DNA from: Anaspis maculata
Taxonomy: Eukaryota; Arthropoda; Insecta; Coleoptera; Scraptiidae
Direction of reading: 5' to 3'
Assembly (NCBI GenBank): GCA_949128115.1
Contig: OX421966.1
Location: 61,749,416 to 61,813,415 of the forward strand
Length of the DNA stretch: 64,000 nucleotides
The notes beneath the pieces were generated by a model. The model saw only the letters and a program-made list of their open reading frames with translations, did not search any database and was not told where the DNA came from. The first letter of the stretch is position 1. Every line of letters begins with the position of its first letter. The position numbers and the translations under genes were made by a program. Positions 33,666-45,959 of this stretch are shown here, in pieces.

Positions 33666-34696
33666 ACTACTCGCATTTAACACTTCATTGATTTCTTGAA
33701 TTTTGTTGAACATTACAACAAGAATATGACAGTTACGCTACTGAACTGATGAATTTTTCATCTATTTCAGACTACAGCTCTCGATTTTGCCAATAAACAT
33801 TGCACAGAAATGACCATCAAGTCGATGCATCAGCTCTTATAACAGAAACAGTTGCATTGTGGGTCATGTTCTGAAGAATGGTCACGATGCAGAGTACCCT
33901 GGGTAAAAAATGTTGGTGCTGCGGGCCAAATGACTTGCTTTGGTACAAGCTACTCCTGTGCCAAATTTTCCCGCAGTACAACGGAATACAGAGTCGTTGT
34001 GCGTAAATATATTTGCCGCTAGAATGAAACCGCCGCCGCCGCCCGCGCGACCGAGATTGAATTTTTGTCCACTTCTCCCCTACTACAAAATCAACATGCC
34101 AAAAATTTGATAGCCGAGCAGAAAAAAATTCTTTTAGGGCTCCCTTGCGCGTTTTGAAGCCTTGTTGCATCTAAATTACTAAGAAAAGACTTCAAGCTTC
34201 TCATACCTGTGAAAATTAACACTGTTATCCAGTGGGAGCATTGAAAAAAATGCTGTTGAAAAAGGTGTACTGAAGAGGACACCACTTCTTTGGAAAATAC
34301 CATTATAAAAATTTTGTCTCTATAATTGGGCTCACGGAATGCGATTTGTTTGGGAACTAAACAAAACATATGAATTTATCGTTTCCTTACGTAGATTAAA
34401 AAATAAAAACAGTTTTTTTGACATCTGCTTAAGAATATTTTTTTTAAGTGTGAAGAATGGAACGGACACAACGATAATTGCTGAGAACATTTTCAATAGA
34501 CCCATAAGCTCATTTTATGACACACATGACGATACTCAATGATCGTTTTGTGAAAGTTCTTGTATCTTGAAAATTTGGAGGGCCCCCATGGCCCCCCTAA
34601 GGGACGAATTATCGGGTGCTGCGGGTCAAATCGCTCGAAATGATTCTAAGAGTCACTGTGCAAAGTGGTTTGCTTTCTTTATTAAATGCAGGATTG

Positions 34697-35505
34697 TTTT
34701 GCCTACCGCTTGTACTATATATCATAACGAGTAGACAAACAATTGCGTACAAATACATTGCGTACAAATAAGAATAACGTACAACACACATAAAAAAAAA
34801 CAAGTGAGAAGCCTATCATCTTGAGATGGATCTAGGCAACCTGGAGGACTCGCCTAAAAACACCCAACGAAGGTAAGAAGATTGAAGAAGATATATACGT
34901 TATATAAGATATGGAGCTTGTAACATCATACCACCTTTCATGAGGAAAGCAATAAGCCAAAGAAGCCATATGTTTCTGACTAAACGGCTTTACAATTATG
35001 TACCAGAAGAAATTCGACGGATTGGCAGCCTACGAAACTTCAGAAGACATCTTAAGAATGCAATCCTCACTATGTCCCGAGCGCATATCTGGTCCATTGT
35101 TGAGATGAGGACTCAGCATAATTATGTTGACCTTGATCTGTCGTGTTCGGAATATGTGATTTTTTTCAATGAATTTGTTATATTTTACTTTGTTGAATTA
35201 TCTGTATATAATGGCTGCTTTCTTTCGGTCAGGATCACGGATCATGATTCGGAAATCCGCTCACGGGGTTGGTTGGCTATGTCACGTGCAACCAATCCAA
35301 CCAATCCAGTCAGCGGATTTCAAAATCATGATCCGTGATCCTGACCGAAAGAAAGCAGCTAATGTATACTGTTGTAAACCACACACAGGCTATGCCTAAG
35401 TGGATTTTATTGTTTATTTCTGCATCTTTTATATAATACACACTTTAAATCAACTTCCGAGTCAACTTCACTCTTGAAATAAACTATTCCATTCTATTCT
35501 ATCTT
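34697..35505 (+). pseudogene. LINE 3' end: RT C-terminus and tail
   Basis: The frame from 34940 gives AISQRSHMFLTKRLYNYVPE then IRRIGSLRNFRRHLKNAIL, the usual end of a non-LTR retrotransposon ORF2 (YNxxPxxI...NFRxxLK). Non-coding 3' sequence follows and ends TTGAAATAAACTATTCC with a short (ATTCT)n tail before satellite resumes at about 35506. A MITE is inserted at 35214-35359. The RT domain itself is missing. Confidence 0.68.
35214..35359. mobile_element. Palindromic MITE with 5-bp TSD
   Basis: GCTGCTTTCTTTCGGTCAGG and the complement ending at 35359 are exact inverted repeats. Pairing continues through ATCACGGATCATGATT (about 36 bp in total). TAATG flanks both sides (35209-35213 and 35360-35364), giving a 5-bp target duplication, so this is not a Tc1/mariner derivative. 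It sits in the 3' end of a LINE. Confidence 0.9.
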
Positions 35506-37224
35506 CGCACAAGTGAAAATGTTCGAGATTACGTAGCGAAAATCGTTACTACTTGGTGACTATTCACTAATGCTGTTAGGTTGTGGTGGCCACTAAAATG
35601 ATGCTGAAGTGCGGAGGTACTGGAAAAAATGAGGTGAAAATGCACACTGTCCAAACGCCCTATTTTCTGACGCTCATCAAGGCTTCCATTCCATATTCCA
35701 AGGCTTTTACATCATAGTAAACCACGGAAAAAAAGTGTTGTGTTCGTATGAATGGTACCACGTGAACTTGATGCTTACGTCTTGATAGGTGTGCCATGTA
35801 TAAGTGACAGTTGTGTGACATCGCGACGTAATTTGCGCTCAAGTGAAAATGTTCAAAATTACAAAAATCGTCCCTACTTGGTGGCTGTTTGCTAAAGCTG
35901 CTAGGTAGTGGTGGTCATTGAAATGATGCCCAAGCACAGCGATACTAAACAGAATTGAATGAGAATGCTCACTGTTCTAATTCCCTATTTTCTGACGCTC
36001 TCAATAAGGCTTCGATTCTATATTCCAAGACTTTTTCATTAGAATAAACTATGAATAAAATATGTTTGTTGGTATTAATGGTACCATGCAAACTTGATGC
36101 TCACGTCTTGATAGATGTGCGAAGTAATACTTGTGTGATATTGCGGTGAATTGTGCACTCAAGTGAAAATGTTCGATATTACGTAGCGAGATTCGTTTCT
36201 ACTTGGTGGCTCTTCGCTTATGCTCTTAGGTAGTGGTGGTCATTGGAATGATGCCTAAGCCAGGCGGTACTAAAGAAAATAAAATAAAAATGCCAACTGT
36301 CATTTTCCTATTTCTATTTTCTAGAAATAGGTCCTATTTTCTAACGCCCATCAAGGTTTCCATTCCATATCCCAAGGCATTTTCATCAGAGTAAACTACG
36401 GAAAAATGTGTTGTGTTGATATGAACAGTATCATGCAAACTTGATGCTTACGTTTTAATAGATATACGATGTGAAGCAGTGTGAAATCGCGACGTAATAT
36501 ACGCTCAAGAAGAAATATTCAACATCACGTAGCTTAAATAGTTCCTACTTTGTGGCTCTTCTCTGATTCTGTTAAATAGTGGTGACCAAAAAAGTATTCT
36601 CAGACGCAGCGCTATTAAAGAAAATGGAATGAAAATGCCCACTGTCCCGAAGCTATTTCTCGATGCCCATCAAGGCTTCCATTCCATTCCAAATTCCAAC
36701 ACTCTATCATCAGAGTAAACGATGAAAAAAAAGTGTTGTGTTGGTATGAGTGGTACTATGCAAACTTGATGCTTACGTCTTGATACATATGTGCAACGTG
36801 TAAGCGACAGTTGTGTGACATCGCGACGTAATGTGTGCTCAAGTGAAGATGCTCGAGATTACGTAGCGAAAATCGTTTCTACTAGGTGACTCATCGCTAA
36901 TGCTGTTAGGTAGTTCTGACCACTAAAATGATGCCCTAGCGCGACAGCACTCAAGTAAATGAAATGAAAATGAGACTATGGCAAAAATGTGTTGTGTTGG
37001 CATGGATGGTACCATGCAAACTTGATACTTCACGTCTTGATAGATATGCGATGTATAGTGACACTTGTGTGACATCACGACGTAACGTACGCTCAAGTGA
37101 AAATGTTCAAGATCACGTAACTAAAATCGTTTCCACTTTATGGTTCTTGTCTAATGCCGTGAGGTAGTGGTGGCCACTGAAATATTGCCCAAGCGCGGTT
37201 GTACTGATGAATATGAAATGAAAA

Positions 37225-37603
37225 TGCCCACAAATGTACCAATTTACCAAAATGATAGAAAAAGTTGATTTCCAAAAAAAAAATATTTTTTTATATTTTT
37301 TCAACTTTATCAGTTTTTTTTGCAAGTGTTCCGTTGATTTATCTATCAAGTGAAGGATGTATGTATTTAAGAGCAGGATGAGAAGCAGAGTCGATTCCCA
37401 TATCAAAATACATTGTACGAATTGTCCAATTCGACAAAAATTTTCGATGTTGCACCCTGTAAGCAATAAATATACCACAGAAAATTTTTATGGGCGGATT
37501 GGAAGCCTACAAAAAAAATCACACGAATCGTTTTTCACTTTTGAAATTATCTTCAAGGGGAAGTCTCCAGAGGGGGGTGTAATTTTTACGTAAACACCTT
37601 GTA
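37225..37603. mobile_element. Unclassified insertion in the satellite
   Basis: Satellite sequence stops at about 37225 (AATGCCCAC) and resumes at GTACGCTCAAG (37601) at a different phase. The insert contains two outward ends of the CACCCTGTA type (about 37452-37462 and 37593-37603), suggesting nested fragments of the TACAGGGTG group. The left end is not resolved. Confidence 0.45.
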
Positions 37604-37962
37604 CGCTCAAGTTAAAAACTCGAGTTTCTACTTGGTGTCTCTTTGCAAACGCTTTTTGGTAGTGGCAGCCACTAAAATCGGGCTCAAGCGCGGAGGTATT
37701 AAAGAAAATGGAATGAAAATGCCGAGGAAAATGCCCACTGTTCAAATACCTTTATTTTCCGACGCTTATCAAGGCATTCATTCCATATTCCAAGGCATTT
37801 TTAGCAAACTTAACTATGGAAACGATGTGTTGTGTTGGTACGAATAGTACCATGCAAACTGATGCTTACGGATTGATAAGACGGGTGATGTGTAGATGGC
37901 AGTATCATGACATCGCGACGTAATGTACGCTCAAGTGAAAGTATTCGAGATTACGTAGAAAA

Positions 37963-40900
37963 AAAACTTTCTCACTCAAGAGTGCTATATGGTTTTTCTG
38001 CCTTTCACAATCATGTAATGTTGCAATGCTGCATTCAGCTTCAAAGTGACCTCTGCATTCTAATAACCTCCTTGGCATTTTACCAAAATGTTCACTGACA
38101 CTGACATGTAAAAATTCATTTAGTCATTATGACCAACTTTTGATAAATAAATAATAATTTCATAGCACCCTAGAGGAAAAAAGTTTTTGGTCATACGGTA
38201 CATGGTGCCTCTTCGCTAATGCTGTTAGGTAGTGGTGGCCATCAAAATGATGCCCTAGTGCAGCGGTGCCGAAGCATATTGAATGAAAATGCCCACTATC
38301 CAGAAGCCCCATTTTCTGATGCTCATCAAGTCTTCCAGTCCATATTCCAACGCTTTCCCATCAAAGTGAACTTACGAAAAAATGTATTGTGTTGGTAGAA
38401 TGGTATCTTGAAAACTTGATGCTTACTTCTTGATAGATGTACGATGTATGAGTGACAGTTTTGTGTCATCGCAACGTAGTGTACGCTCAAGTGAAAATCT
38501 TCCAAATTACGTAGGAAAAATCGTTTTTACCGTAGATCTAAAACTTTTTAACTCAAGAGTGCTATGATTTTTTTTTGCTTTTTTCAATCATGTTGGCAAT
38601 GCTGCAATGAACTTCAAAGTGACCTCTGCATTTTGATAACCTCCTTGGCATTTTGCCAGAATGTTCACTGACACGGTCATTTGACAATTTATTTAGTCAT
38701 TATGACCAATTTTCGATAAGTGAAACAATAATCTGATAGCACTCTAGAGAAAAAAGGTTTTTGATCATACGGTACTTGGTAACGGCCATCAAAATGATCC
38801 CAAGTGCGGCAGTGCTAAAGCATATTGGATGAAAATGCTCACTATCCAGAAGCCCTACCTTCTGATGCTCATCACAACTTCCATTCCATATTTCAAGGCT
38901 TTTCCATCAAAGTGAACTATGAAAAAAATGTAGTGTGTTGGTAGAATGGTACCTTGCAAACTTGATGCTTACTTCTTGATAGATGTACGATGTATAAGGA
39001 ATAAGGGACTGTTTTGTGTCACCGCAACGTAGTGTACGCTCAAGTGAAGATCTTCCAAATCTATCGTATAATCAAAAACTTTCTCACTCAAGAATGCTAT
39101 GATTTCTTTTTGTTTTTTCAAATTAATCATTTTAACAATGCTACAGTTAACTTTAAAGTGACCTCTGCATTTTGATAACCTTCTTGGCGTTTTGCCAGAC
39201 TGTTCACTTACACTGACATTCGACAATTTATTTAGTCATTATGGCCAACTTTCAATAAATGAAATCATAAATTTCATAGCACTTAAGAGAAGAATGATTT
39301 TTATCATACGGTACTTGGTGGCTCTTCGCTAATGCTGTTAGGTAGTGGTGGCCATTAAAATGATGCCCAAGTGCGGCGGTGCTAAAGCATATTGAATGAA
39401 AATGCCCACTATCCAGAAGCAGTATTTCCTGATGCTCATCACGGCTTCCATTCCATATTCCAAGGCTCTTCCAAAAAGGTGAACTATGGAAAAAATGTAG
39501 TGTGTTGGTAGGATGGTACTTTGCAAACTTGATGCTTACTTATTGATAGATCTACGATGTATAAGGGAAGTTTTGTGTCACCGCAACGTAGTGTACGCTC
39601 AAGTGAAAATTTTCCAAACTACGTAGCGAAAATCGCTTCTACCATATGATCAAAAACTTCCTTACTCAAGAGTGCTATGATTTTTTTTTTGCCCTTTTAA
39701 ATCATATTGGCAATGTTACAATTAGCTTCAAAGTGACCTTCTCTGCATTTTGATAACCTCCTTAGCGTTTTGCCAGAATGTTCACTGACACTGAGATTCG
39801 ACAATTTATTTAGTCCTCGATTTAGTCATTATGGCCAACTTTTGATAAATAAAATAATAATTTCATAGCACTCTGGAGGAAAATTTTCTTTGATCATACG
39901 GTACCTGGTGGCTCTTCGCTAATGCTGTTAGGTAGTGGTGGCCATTAAAATGATGCCTTAGTGCGGCGATGCTAAACCATTTCAATGAGAATGCCCACTA
40001 TCCAGAGGCTCTATTTTCTAATGATCATCAAGGCTTCCATCCAATATTCCAAGGCTTTTCCATCAAGATGGACTATGGAAAAAATGTAGAGTGTTGGTAG
40101 AATGGATAGACTGGAACCTTGCAAACTTGATGCTTACTTCTTGATAGATGTGCGATGTATAAGTGGCAGTCCTGTGACATCGCAACGTAGAGCTGTACGC
40201 TCAAGTGAAAATGTTCCAAATTACGTAGCGAATATAGTTTTTACAGTATGATCAAAAACTTTGTTACTCAAGAGTGCTATGATTTTTTTGCCTTTCCCAA
40301 TCATATGTTGGCAATGCTGCAATTACCTTCAAAGTGACCTATGCATTTTGATATCCTCGTTGGAATTTTGCTAGATTGTTCACTGACACTGACATTTGAC
40401 AATTTAATTAGTCAATATGGCCAACATTTAATAAATAAATAATTTCTTAGCACTCTAGAGGAGAAAAGTTTTTGATCATACAGTATACTTGGTGGCTCTT
40501 TGCTGATGCTGTTAGGTAGTGGTGGCCATTGAAATGATACCCAAGTGCGGCGGTGCTAAAGCATATAGAATGAATATGCTCACTATCCAGAAGCCCAATT
40601 TTCTGATGCTCATGAAGGCTCCCATTCCATATTCCAAGGCTTTTCTATCAAAGTGAAGTTACGAAAAAATGTAGTGTGTTGGTGAAATGGTAGCTTGCAT
40701 ACTTGATGCTATTACTTCTTGATAGATGTATGAGTTTGAGTTTTGTGTCATCGAAACGTAGTGTACGATTAAGTAAAAATATTCCAAATTACGTAGCGAA
40801 AATCGTTTCTATCGTATGATCAAAAACATTCTTACTCAAAAGTGCTATGATTTTTTTTTGCCTTCTCCAATCAGTTGACAATGCTGCAATCAACTTCAAA

Positions 40901-43052
40901 GTGACCTCTGCATTTTGATAATCTACTTGACATTTTGCCAGAATGTTCACTGACACTGTCATTTGACAATTTATTCAGTCAGTACCTTGCAAACTTGATG
41001 CTTACTTCTTGATAGATTGCACGATGTATAAAGGGACAGTTTTGTGTCACCGCAACGTAGTGTATGCTCAAGTGAAAATCTTCCAAATTACGTAGCGAAA
41101 ATCGCTTTTATCTCGGCTTCTGCCGTATGATCAAACAAAAACCTTTCTTACTCAAGAGTGCTATGATTTTTTCTTGATTTTTCCAATCATGTTGGCAATG
41201 CTGCAATTAACTTCAAAGTGACCTCTGCATTTTGATATGCTCCTTGGCATTTTGCCAGAATATTTACTGACCCTGACATAATTATGACAATCTATTTAGT
41301 CATTATGGCCAACATTTGATAATTTTGATAATTTCATAACACTCTAGAGGAATTTTTTATAATAGGTAGGTAGTTGGTGACTTTTTGCTAATGCTGTTAG
41401 GTAGTGATGGCCATTAAAATGATGCCCAACTGCGATAGTGCTAAACCATATTGAATGAAAATGCCCACTATCCAGAAGCTTTATTTCCTGATGCTCATCA
41501 CGGCTTCCATTCCATACTCCAAGGCTTTTCCATCAAGGTGAACTATGGAAAAAATGTAGTGTATTGGTAGAATAGCACCTTGCAAACTTGATCCTTACTT
41601 CTTGATAGATGTACGATGTAGAAAGAGTTTTGTGTCCCAACGTAGTGTACGCTCAAGTGAAAATCTTCCAAATTACGTAGCGAAAATCGCGAGGAAAATC
41701 GCTTCTACCGTATGATCAAAAACGTTCTTACTTTAAGAGTGCTTTGATTTTTTTTGCCATTTCAAAATCATTTTGGCAATGCTACAATTAACTTTAAAGT
41801 GACTTCTGCATTTTGATAACCTCCTTAGCGTTTCGCCAGAATGTTCACTGACACTGACATTTGACCATTTATTTAGTCATTATGGCCAACTTTTCATAAA
41901 TAAAATAATAATTTCATAGCACTCTAGAGAAAAATTGTCTGTGTGGTGGCCATTAAAATGATGCCCAAGTGCGGCGGTGCTAAACCATATTGAATGAAAA
42001 TGCCCACTACCCAGAAGTTCCATTTTCTGATGTTCATCAAGGGTTCCATTCAATATTCCGAGGCTTTCCCATCAAGGTGGACTATTGAAAAAATTTAGAG
42101 TATTGGTAGAATAGGTAGAATGGAACCTTGCAAACTTGATGCCTACTTCTTGATAGATGTGCGATGTATAAGTGACAGTCTTGTGACATCGCAACGTAGT
42201 GTTGTACGCTCAAGCGAACATGTTCCAAATTACGTAGCGAATATCGTTTTCACGGTATGATCAAAAACTTTCTTACTCAAAAGTGCTATGATTTTTTTTT
42301 TGCTTTTCCCGATCATGCTGGCAATGCTTCAATCACCTTCAAAGTGACCTCTGCATTTTGATATCCTCGTTGGCATTTTGCTAGATTGTTCACTGACAAT
42401 GACATTTGACAATTTATAATGAAATTGTCACTGTCATTATTGTCAATTGTCATTATGGCCAACATTTATTAAATAATTGATTTTTTAGCACTCTAGAGGA
42501 GGAAAGTTTTTGATCATACAGTACTTGGGTGCTCTTCGCTAATGCTGTTAGGTAGTGGTGGCCATTAAAATGATGCCTAAGTGCGGCGGTGCTGAAGCAT
42601 ATCGAATGAATATGCCCACTATCCAGAAGCCCAATTTTCTGCGATGCTCATGAAGGCTTCCATTCCATATTCCAAGGTTTTTCCATCAAAGTGACTTATG
42701 AAAAAATGGTACCTTGCATACTTGATGCTCACTTCTTGACAGATGTACGATGTAAAAGTGACAGTTTTGTATCATTGCAACGTAGTGTACGCTTAAGTAA
42801 AAATATTCCAAATTTCATTTCTACCGTATGATCAAGAACATTCTTACTGAAGAGTGCTATGATTTTTTCGCCTTCTCCAATCATGTTGACAATGCTGCAA
42901 TCAACTTCAAAGTGACCTCTGAATTTTGATAACCTCCTTGGCATTTTGCCAGAATGTTCACTGGCACTAACATTTGACAATTCATTTATGGGCAACTTTT
43001 GATAAATAAAATAGTTATTCCAGCACTCTAGAGAAAAAAAGTTTTTACGGTA
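37963..43052. repeat. Ten copies of a CCGTATGATC MITE inside satellite units
   Basis: Copies lie at about 37963-38200, 38529-38773, 39063-39312, 39641-39902, 40243-40485, 40811-40980 (cut short), 41122-41360, 41706-41945, 42251-42522 and 42832-43052. Typical ends are CCGTATGATCAAAAACTTTC and the complement GATCATACGG. The interior has CTCAAGAGTGCTATGATT, AACTTCAAAGTGACC, TGTTCACTGACACTGACAT and TTTCATAGCACTCTAGAGG. Most complete copies are inserted at the same point of the unit, TTTCTA|CTTGG, where the target TA is duplicated. Small minus-strand frames recur among the copies but show no conserved domain. Confidence 0.9.
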
Positions 43053-43659
43053 CTTGGTGGCTCTTCGATAATGCTGTTAGGTAGTGCTGGTCATTAAAAT
43101 GATGCCCAAGTACGGCGGTGAAAAGCATATTGAATGAAAATGCCCACCATCCAGAAACCTTATTCTCTGATGCTCATCAAGGCTCCATTCCATATTCCAT
43201 AGCTTTTGCATGAAGGTGAACTATGGAAAAAATCTCGGAAAAATGTAGTGTGTTGGTAGAATGGTACCTTGCAAACTTGATGCTTAATTCTTGATAGATG
43301 TAAGTACGATGTATAAGTGACAGTTTTGTGACATCGCAACATAGTGTACGCTCAAGTGAAAATGTTCCAAATTACGTAGCGGAGATCGTTCCTACTTGTT
43401 GGCTCGTCGCTAATGCTGTTAAGTAGTGCTGACCACTGAAATGATACCCAAGCGCAGGTGTACTCTGAAGAAAATGGGATGAAAATGCCCACTGTCCAGA
43501 AGTCATATTTTCTGACGCTCATAAAGGCTTCCTTCCCAAATTCCAAAGCTTTTTTTATCAGAGTAAACATGTTATGCCCTCACGTTTCAGCTACAAAACG
43601 CAATGAAGAGTTTTTGCTACTTTTTGCGGCGGCAAGGTGTACTGTTGTACTGTGAAGGG

Positions 43660-44488
43660 ATTCACATCACTAATTTACCTCATACAGGGTTAAAGTGGTA
43701 ACTGGATGCGAAACTGCCTTCGTGTCTCCCCACAAGAAATGCCCATAACCTGTTTTTTAATCAATTATGCTTATATTAATACATATGATCAATTCGAATT
43801 GAGAAAAATGGTTAGGTTGGTACATATCATAAATAGCTAAAACAGGGCCAAGACTTGACCAACAAGTTAATTCATGGAGAGTTTTGGGAATTTTAGTCGG
43901 CTTTTTGGAATTTCATCTCCTGTCCAATCCCCAATTTTGATGTAGCATGATTCCCAATATTTTTACCAAAAATGTCTTTGCGTTGTCTACTTATTATAAC
44001 AGTTTTGTGAATTTTAGTGGTTTTTTCGAAATTCCACCCCTATTACTAGCCTTATGCTGACTATGTTTTTTTTTGACATTTTCTCTAAACCTTTGTCTAC
44101 TGAATTTGATAATTGCAAAAATGTTAATCACTCTTTGATATTTTTCCCCTTGTTTCATCCCCTAGTCCGATGTTGGGTTTTTTCCATTATTGTTCTCAAG
44201 AATGTCTATCCGCTGTCTACTTCTTCTGAGAGTTTTTGTAAATTTTAGCAGCTGTTTCTGAAATTTCACTTCCGTTACTACTCCTATTTTGCAGGTAATT
44301 TTTTCGTAGGTTTTTCCTTGAAACGTGTACTTTTTTGTCTACTGATTCTGATACTACTAAGAATTTTGGTCTCTGTCATTCCACCCCGTTTCTTCTACTC
44401 TAATCTAACTTTCAACTAATCTTTATATTACTCACTCAATCTGAAAGTTTCAAAATTTCTGCGCGGATTTGTATTTTCCGACCACTGT
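43660..44488. repeat. AT-rich degenerate repeat interrupting the satellite
   Basis: Three diverged units share GAATTTTAGYGGTTTTT, GAAATTCCAC and GTCTACTTATT-like segments (near 43885, 44003 and 44230). No gene. Satellite sequence resumes at CGTAGCGAAAACTAC (44493). Confidence 0.6.
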
Positions 44489-45037
44489 GTTTCGTAGCGA
44501 AAACTACTTCTACTTGGTCGCTCTTCGCTAAGGCTGCTAGGTAGTGGTGGCCACTAAAATGATACCCAAGCGCAGCGCCACTAAAAAAATTGGATGAAAA
44601 TGCCTACTTGTCAGAGGTCTTATTTTCTAACGCTCATAAAAGATTCCATTCCATATTCCAAGACTTTTTCGTCAGAATTAACTACTGAAAAATGTGCTGT
44701 GTTATTGGTATTATTGATATAATATCTTCAAACTTGATGCTTACACCTTAATAGATGTGCGATGTATAAGTGACAGTTGTATGATATCGCGACGTAGCCC
44801 AGGTGAAAATGTTCGAGATTACGGTGCGAAAATCGTTCCTACTTGGTGACTTTTCGCTAAAGCTGTTAGGTAGTGGTAGTCACTAGAAGGATGCCGAAGC
44901 GCGGCGGTACTAAAAAAATTGAATGAGAATGCCCGCTGTCTAAATACCCTATTTTCTTACGCCCCTTGCCTTTCCGGTTCCACTGCCCCTGGATGTGAGA
45001 CCTATACGTGACAGTTGTGTGACCTCGCGACGTACTT

Positions 45038-45793
45038 TACAAGGTGTTCACGTTTAGATTACCTTCCCCCCACTAGCTCCCTTATCTCTGGGACAATTTC
45101 AAAACTAAAAACTGACTCTTGAAGGATTTTTGCTAGCATTTTTGAATTTGCTTGTTGGAAATTTCTAGACCAATAATTTACAGGCTGTCGCAAGAAATAA
45201 TATTCCATTATTACATCCTACACATTCAAATAATGCAGTCGATGCAGACTTTTCTCCCGATTATAACGAAATATAACACTTACGGCTCCATTTGACAAAC
45301 CAACTGTCAAAGAATTATTATTAATGCAAGCAACAGTTGAAGAAAAAATGGAAAATTATAGTCAAGCCGATTTGCAGGCTTCTATTTATACAACTTATAG
45401 TGCTATTCTGTAAAAACTAACATTCCATAAACGCTCTTGTTTTATAAAAATTCCTGTCGGTCATTGGTTGTTGTCTAGATAATAACAGCGTAACGGAGCC
45501 TTCATGGAATGCAATTTTTTAGAGAATCGCACCATTATAATAGTAAATGTTCAATTACGTTTTCGTTATTATTAATAACTAAACTACGTCACACCTTTCA
45601 ATGATGTTAGATCTTTGTTTCTAAATATAATGGGGTCGTTATCTAGATCACAGGTAGGATGTAATGAAACGAGATAATTTTTTGCGACTTCGCGAAGACT
45701 TTTGCAATTCTGCAAGAGTCAGTTTTTACTTTTGAAACTGGGTCAAGGATAAGGCGGCTAGTAGGTGGGTCATCTTAACGTGAACACCCTGTA
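45038..45793. mobile_element. TA-flanked element with ACAAGGTGTTC ends
   Basis: TACAAGGTGTTCACGTTTAG at the left and TTAACGTGAACACCCTGTA at the right are inverted. The arms match over about 190 bp (AAAACTGACTCTTG against CAAGAGTCAGTTTTT). It sits in a satellite unit at the TA of ACGTACTTTA|TGCTCAAG. No transposase frame is present. Confidence 0.88.
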
Positions 45794-45959
45794 TGCTCAA
45801 GTGAAAATGTTCGAGATTACGTAGCGAGAGCCGTTTCTACTTGATGGCTCTTCGCTAATGCTGTTAGGTAGTGGTGGCCATTAAAATGATGCCCAAGCAC
45901 AGCGATACTAGTAAAAATGGGATGAAAATGCTCACTGTTTCCAGACGTTCATGTGGCAA

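Larger units (their letters stand above)
28860..34696. repeat. 5.8-kb inverted repeat (giant palindrome)
   Basis: The outer arms 28860-29870 and 33695-34696 are near-identical inverted copies (CAATCCTGCATTTAATAAAG against CTTTATTAAATGCAGGATTG). The inner arms 29935-30858 and 31057-31985 are also inverted copies around a spacer of about 200 bp at 30958. The right half alone carries an extra 1.7 kb (31990-33690) with pseudogenes. Two 117-codon frames, 29386-29739 (+) and 33817-34170 (-), are the same sequence with three substitutions. They show how similar the arms are rather than proving a gene. Within the inner arms, TACAGGGTGCC and GGCACCCTGTA (30120 and 31801) look like TA-flanked element ends. 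Confidence 0.9.
26995..45955. repeat. Satellite of about 336 bp, more than 20 units
   Basis: The units are recognised by CTCTTCGCTAATGCTGTTAGG, TAGTGGTGGCC, AATGATGCCCAAG, AATGAAAATGCCCACT, CTTCCATTCCATATTCC, AACTTGATGCTTAC, ACATCGCGACGTAA and CTCAAGTGAAAATG segments. Uninterrupted units are 319-338 bp apart (35570, 35889, 36225, 36563, 36899). Between 38.2 and 43.1 kb most units are 530-600 bp, because each holds a MITE. Insertions lie at 27177-27769, 28718-35505, about 37225-37600, 43660-44488 and 45038-45793. No conserved reading frame runs through the unit. Confidence 0.93.

Noticed and set aside
38969..42995. Repeated small minus-strand frames (SEQSGK, SEHSGK type)
   Set aside because: They recur because the MITE was amplified. 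Copies carry frameshifts and have no domain.
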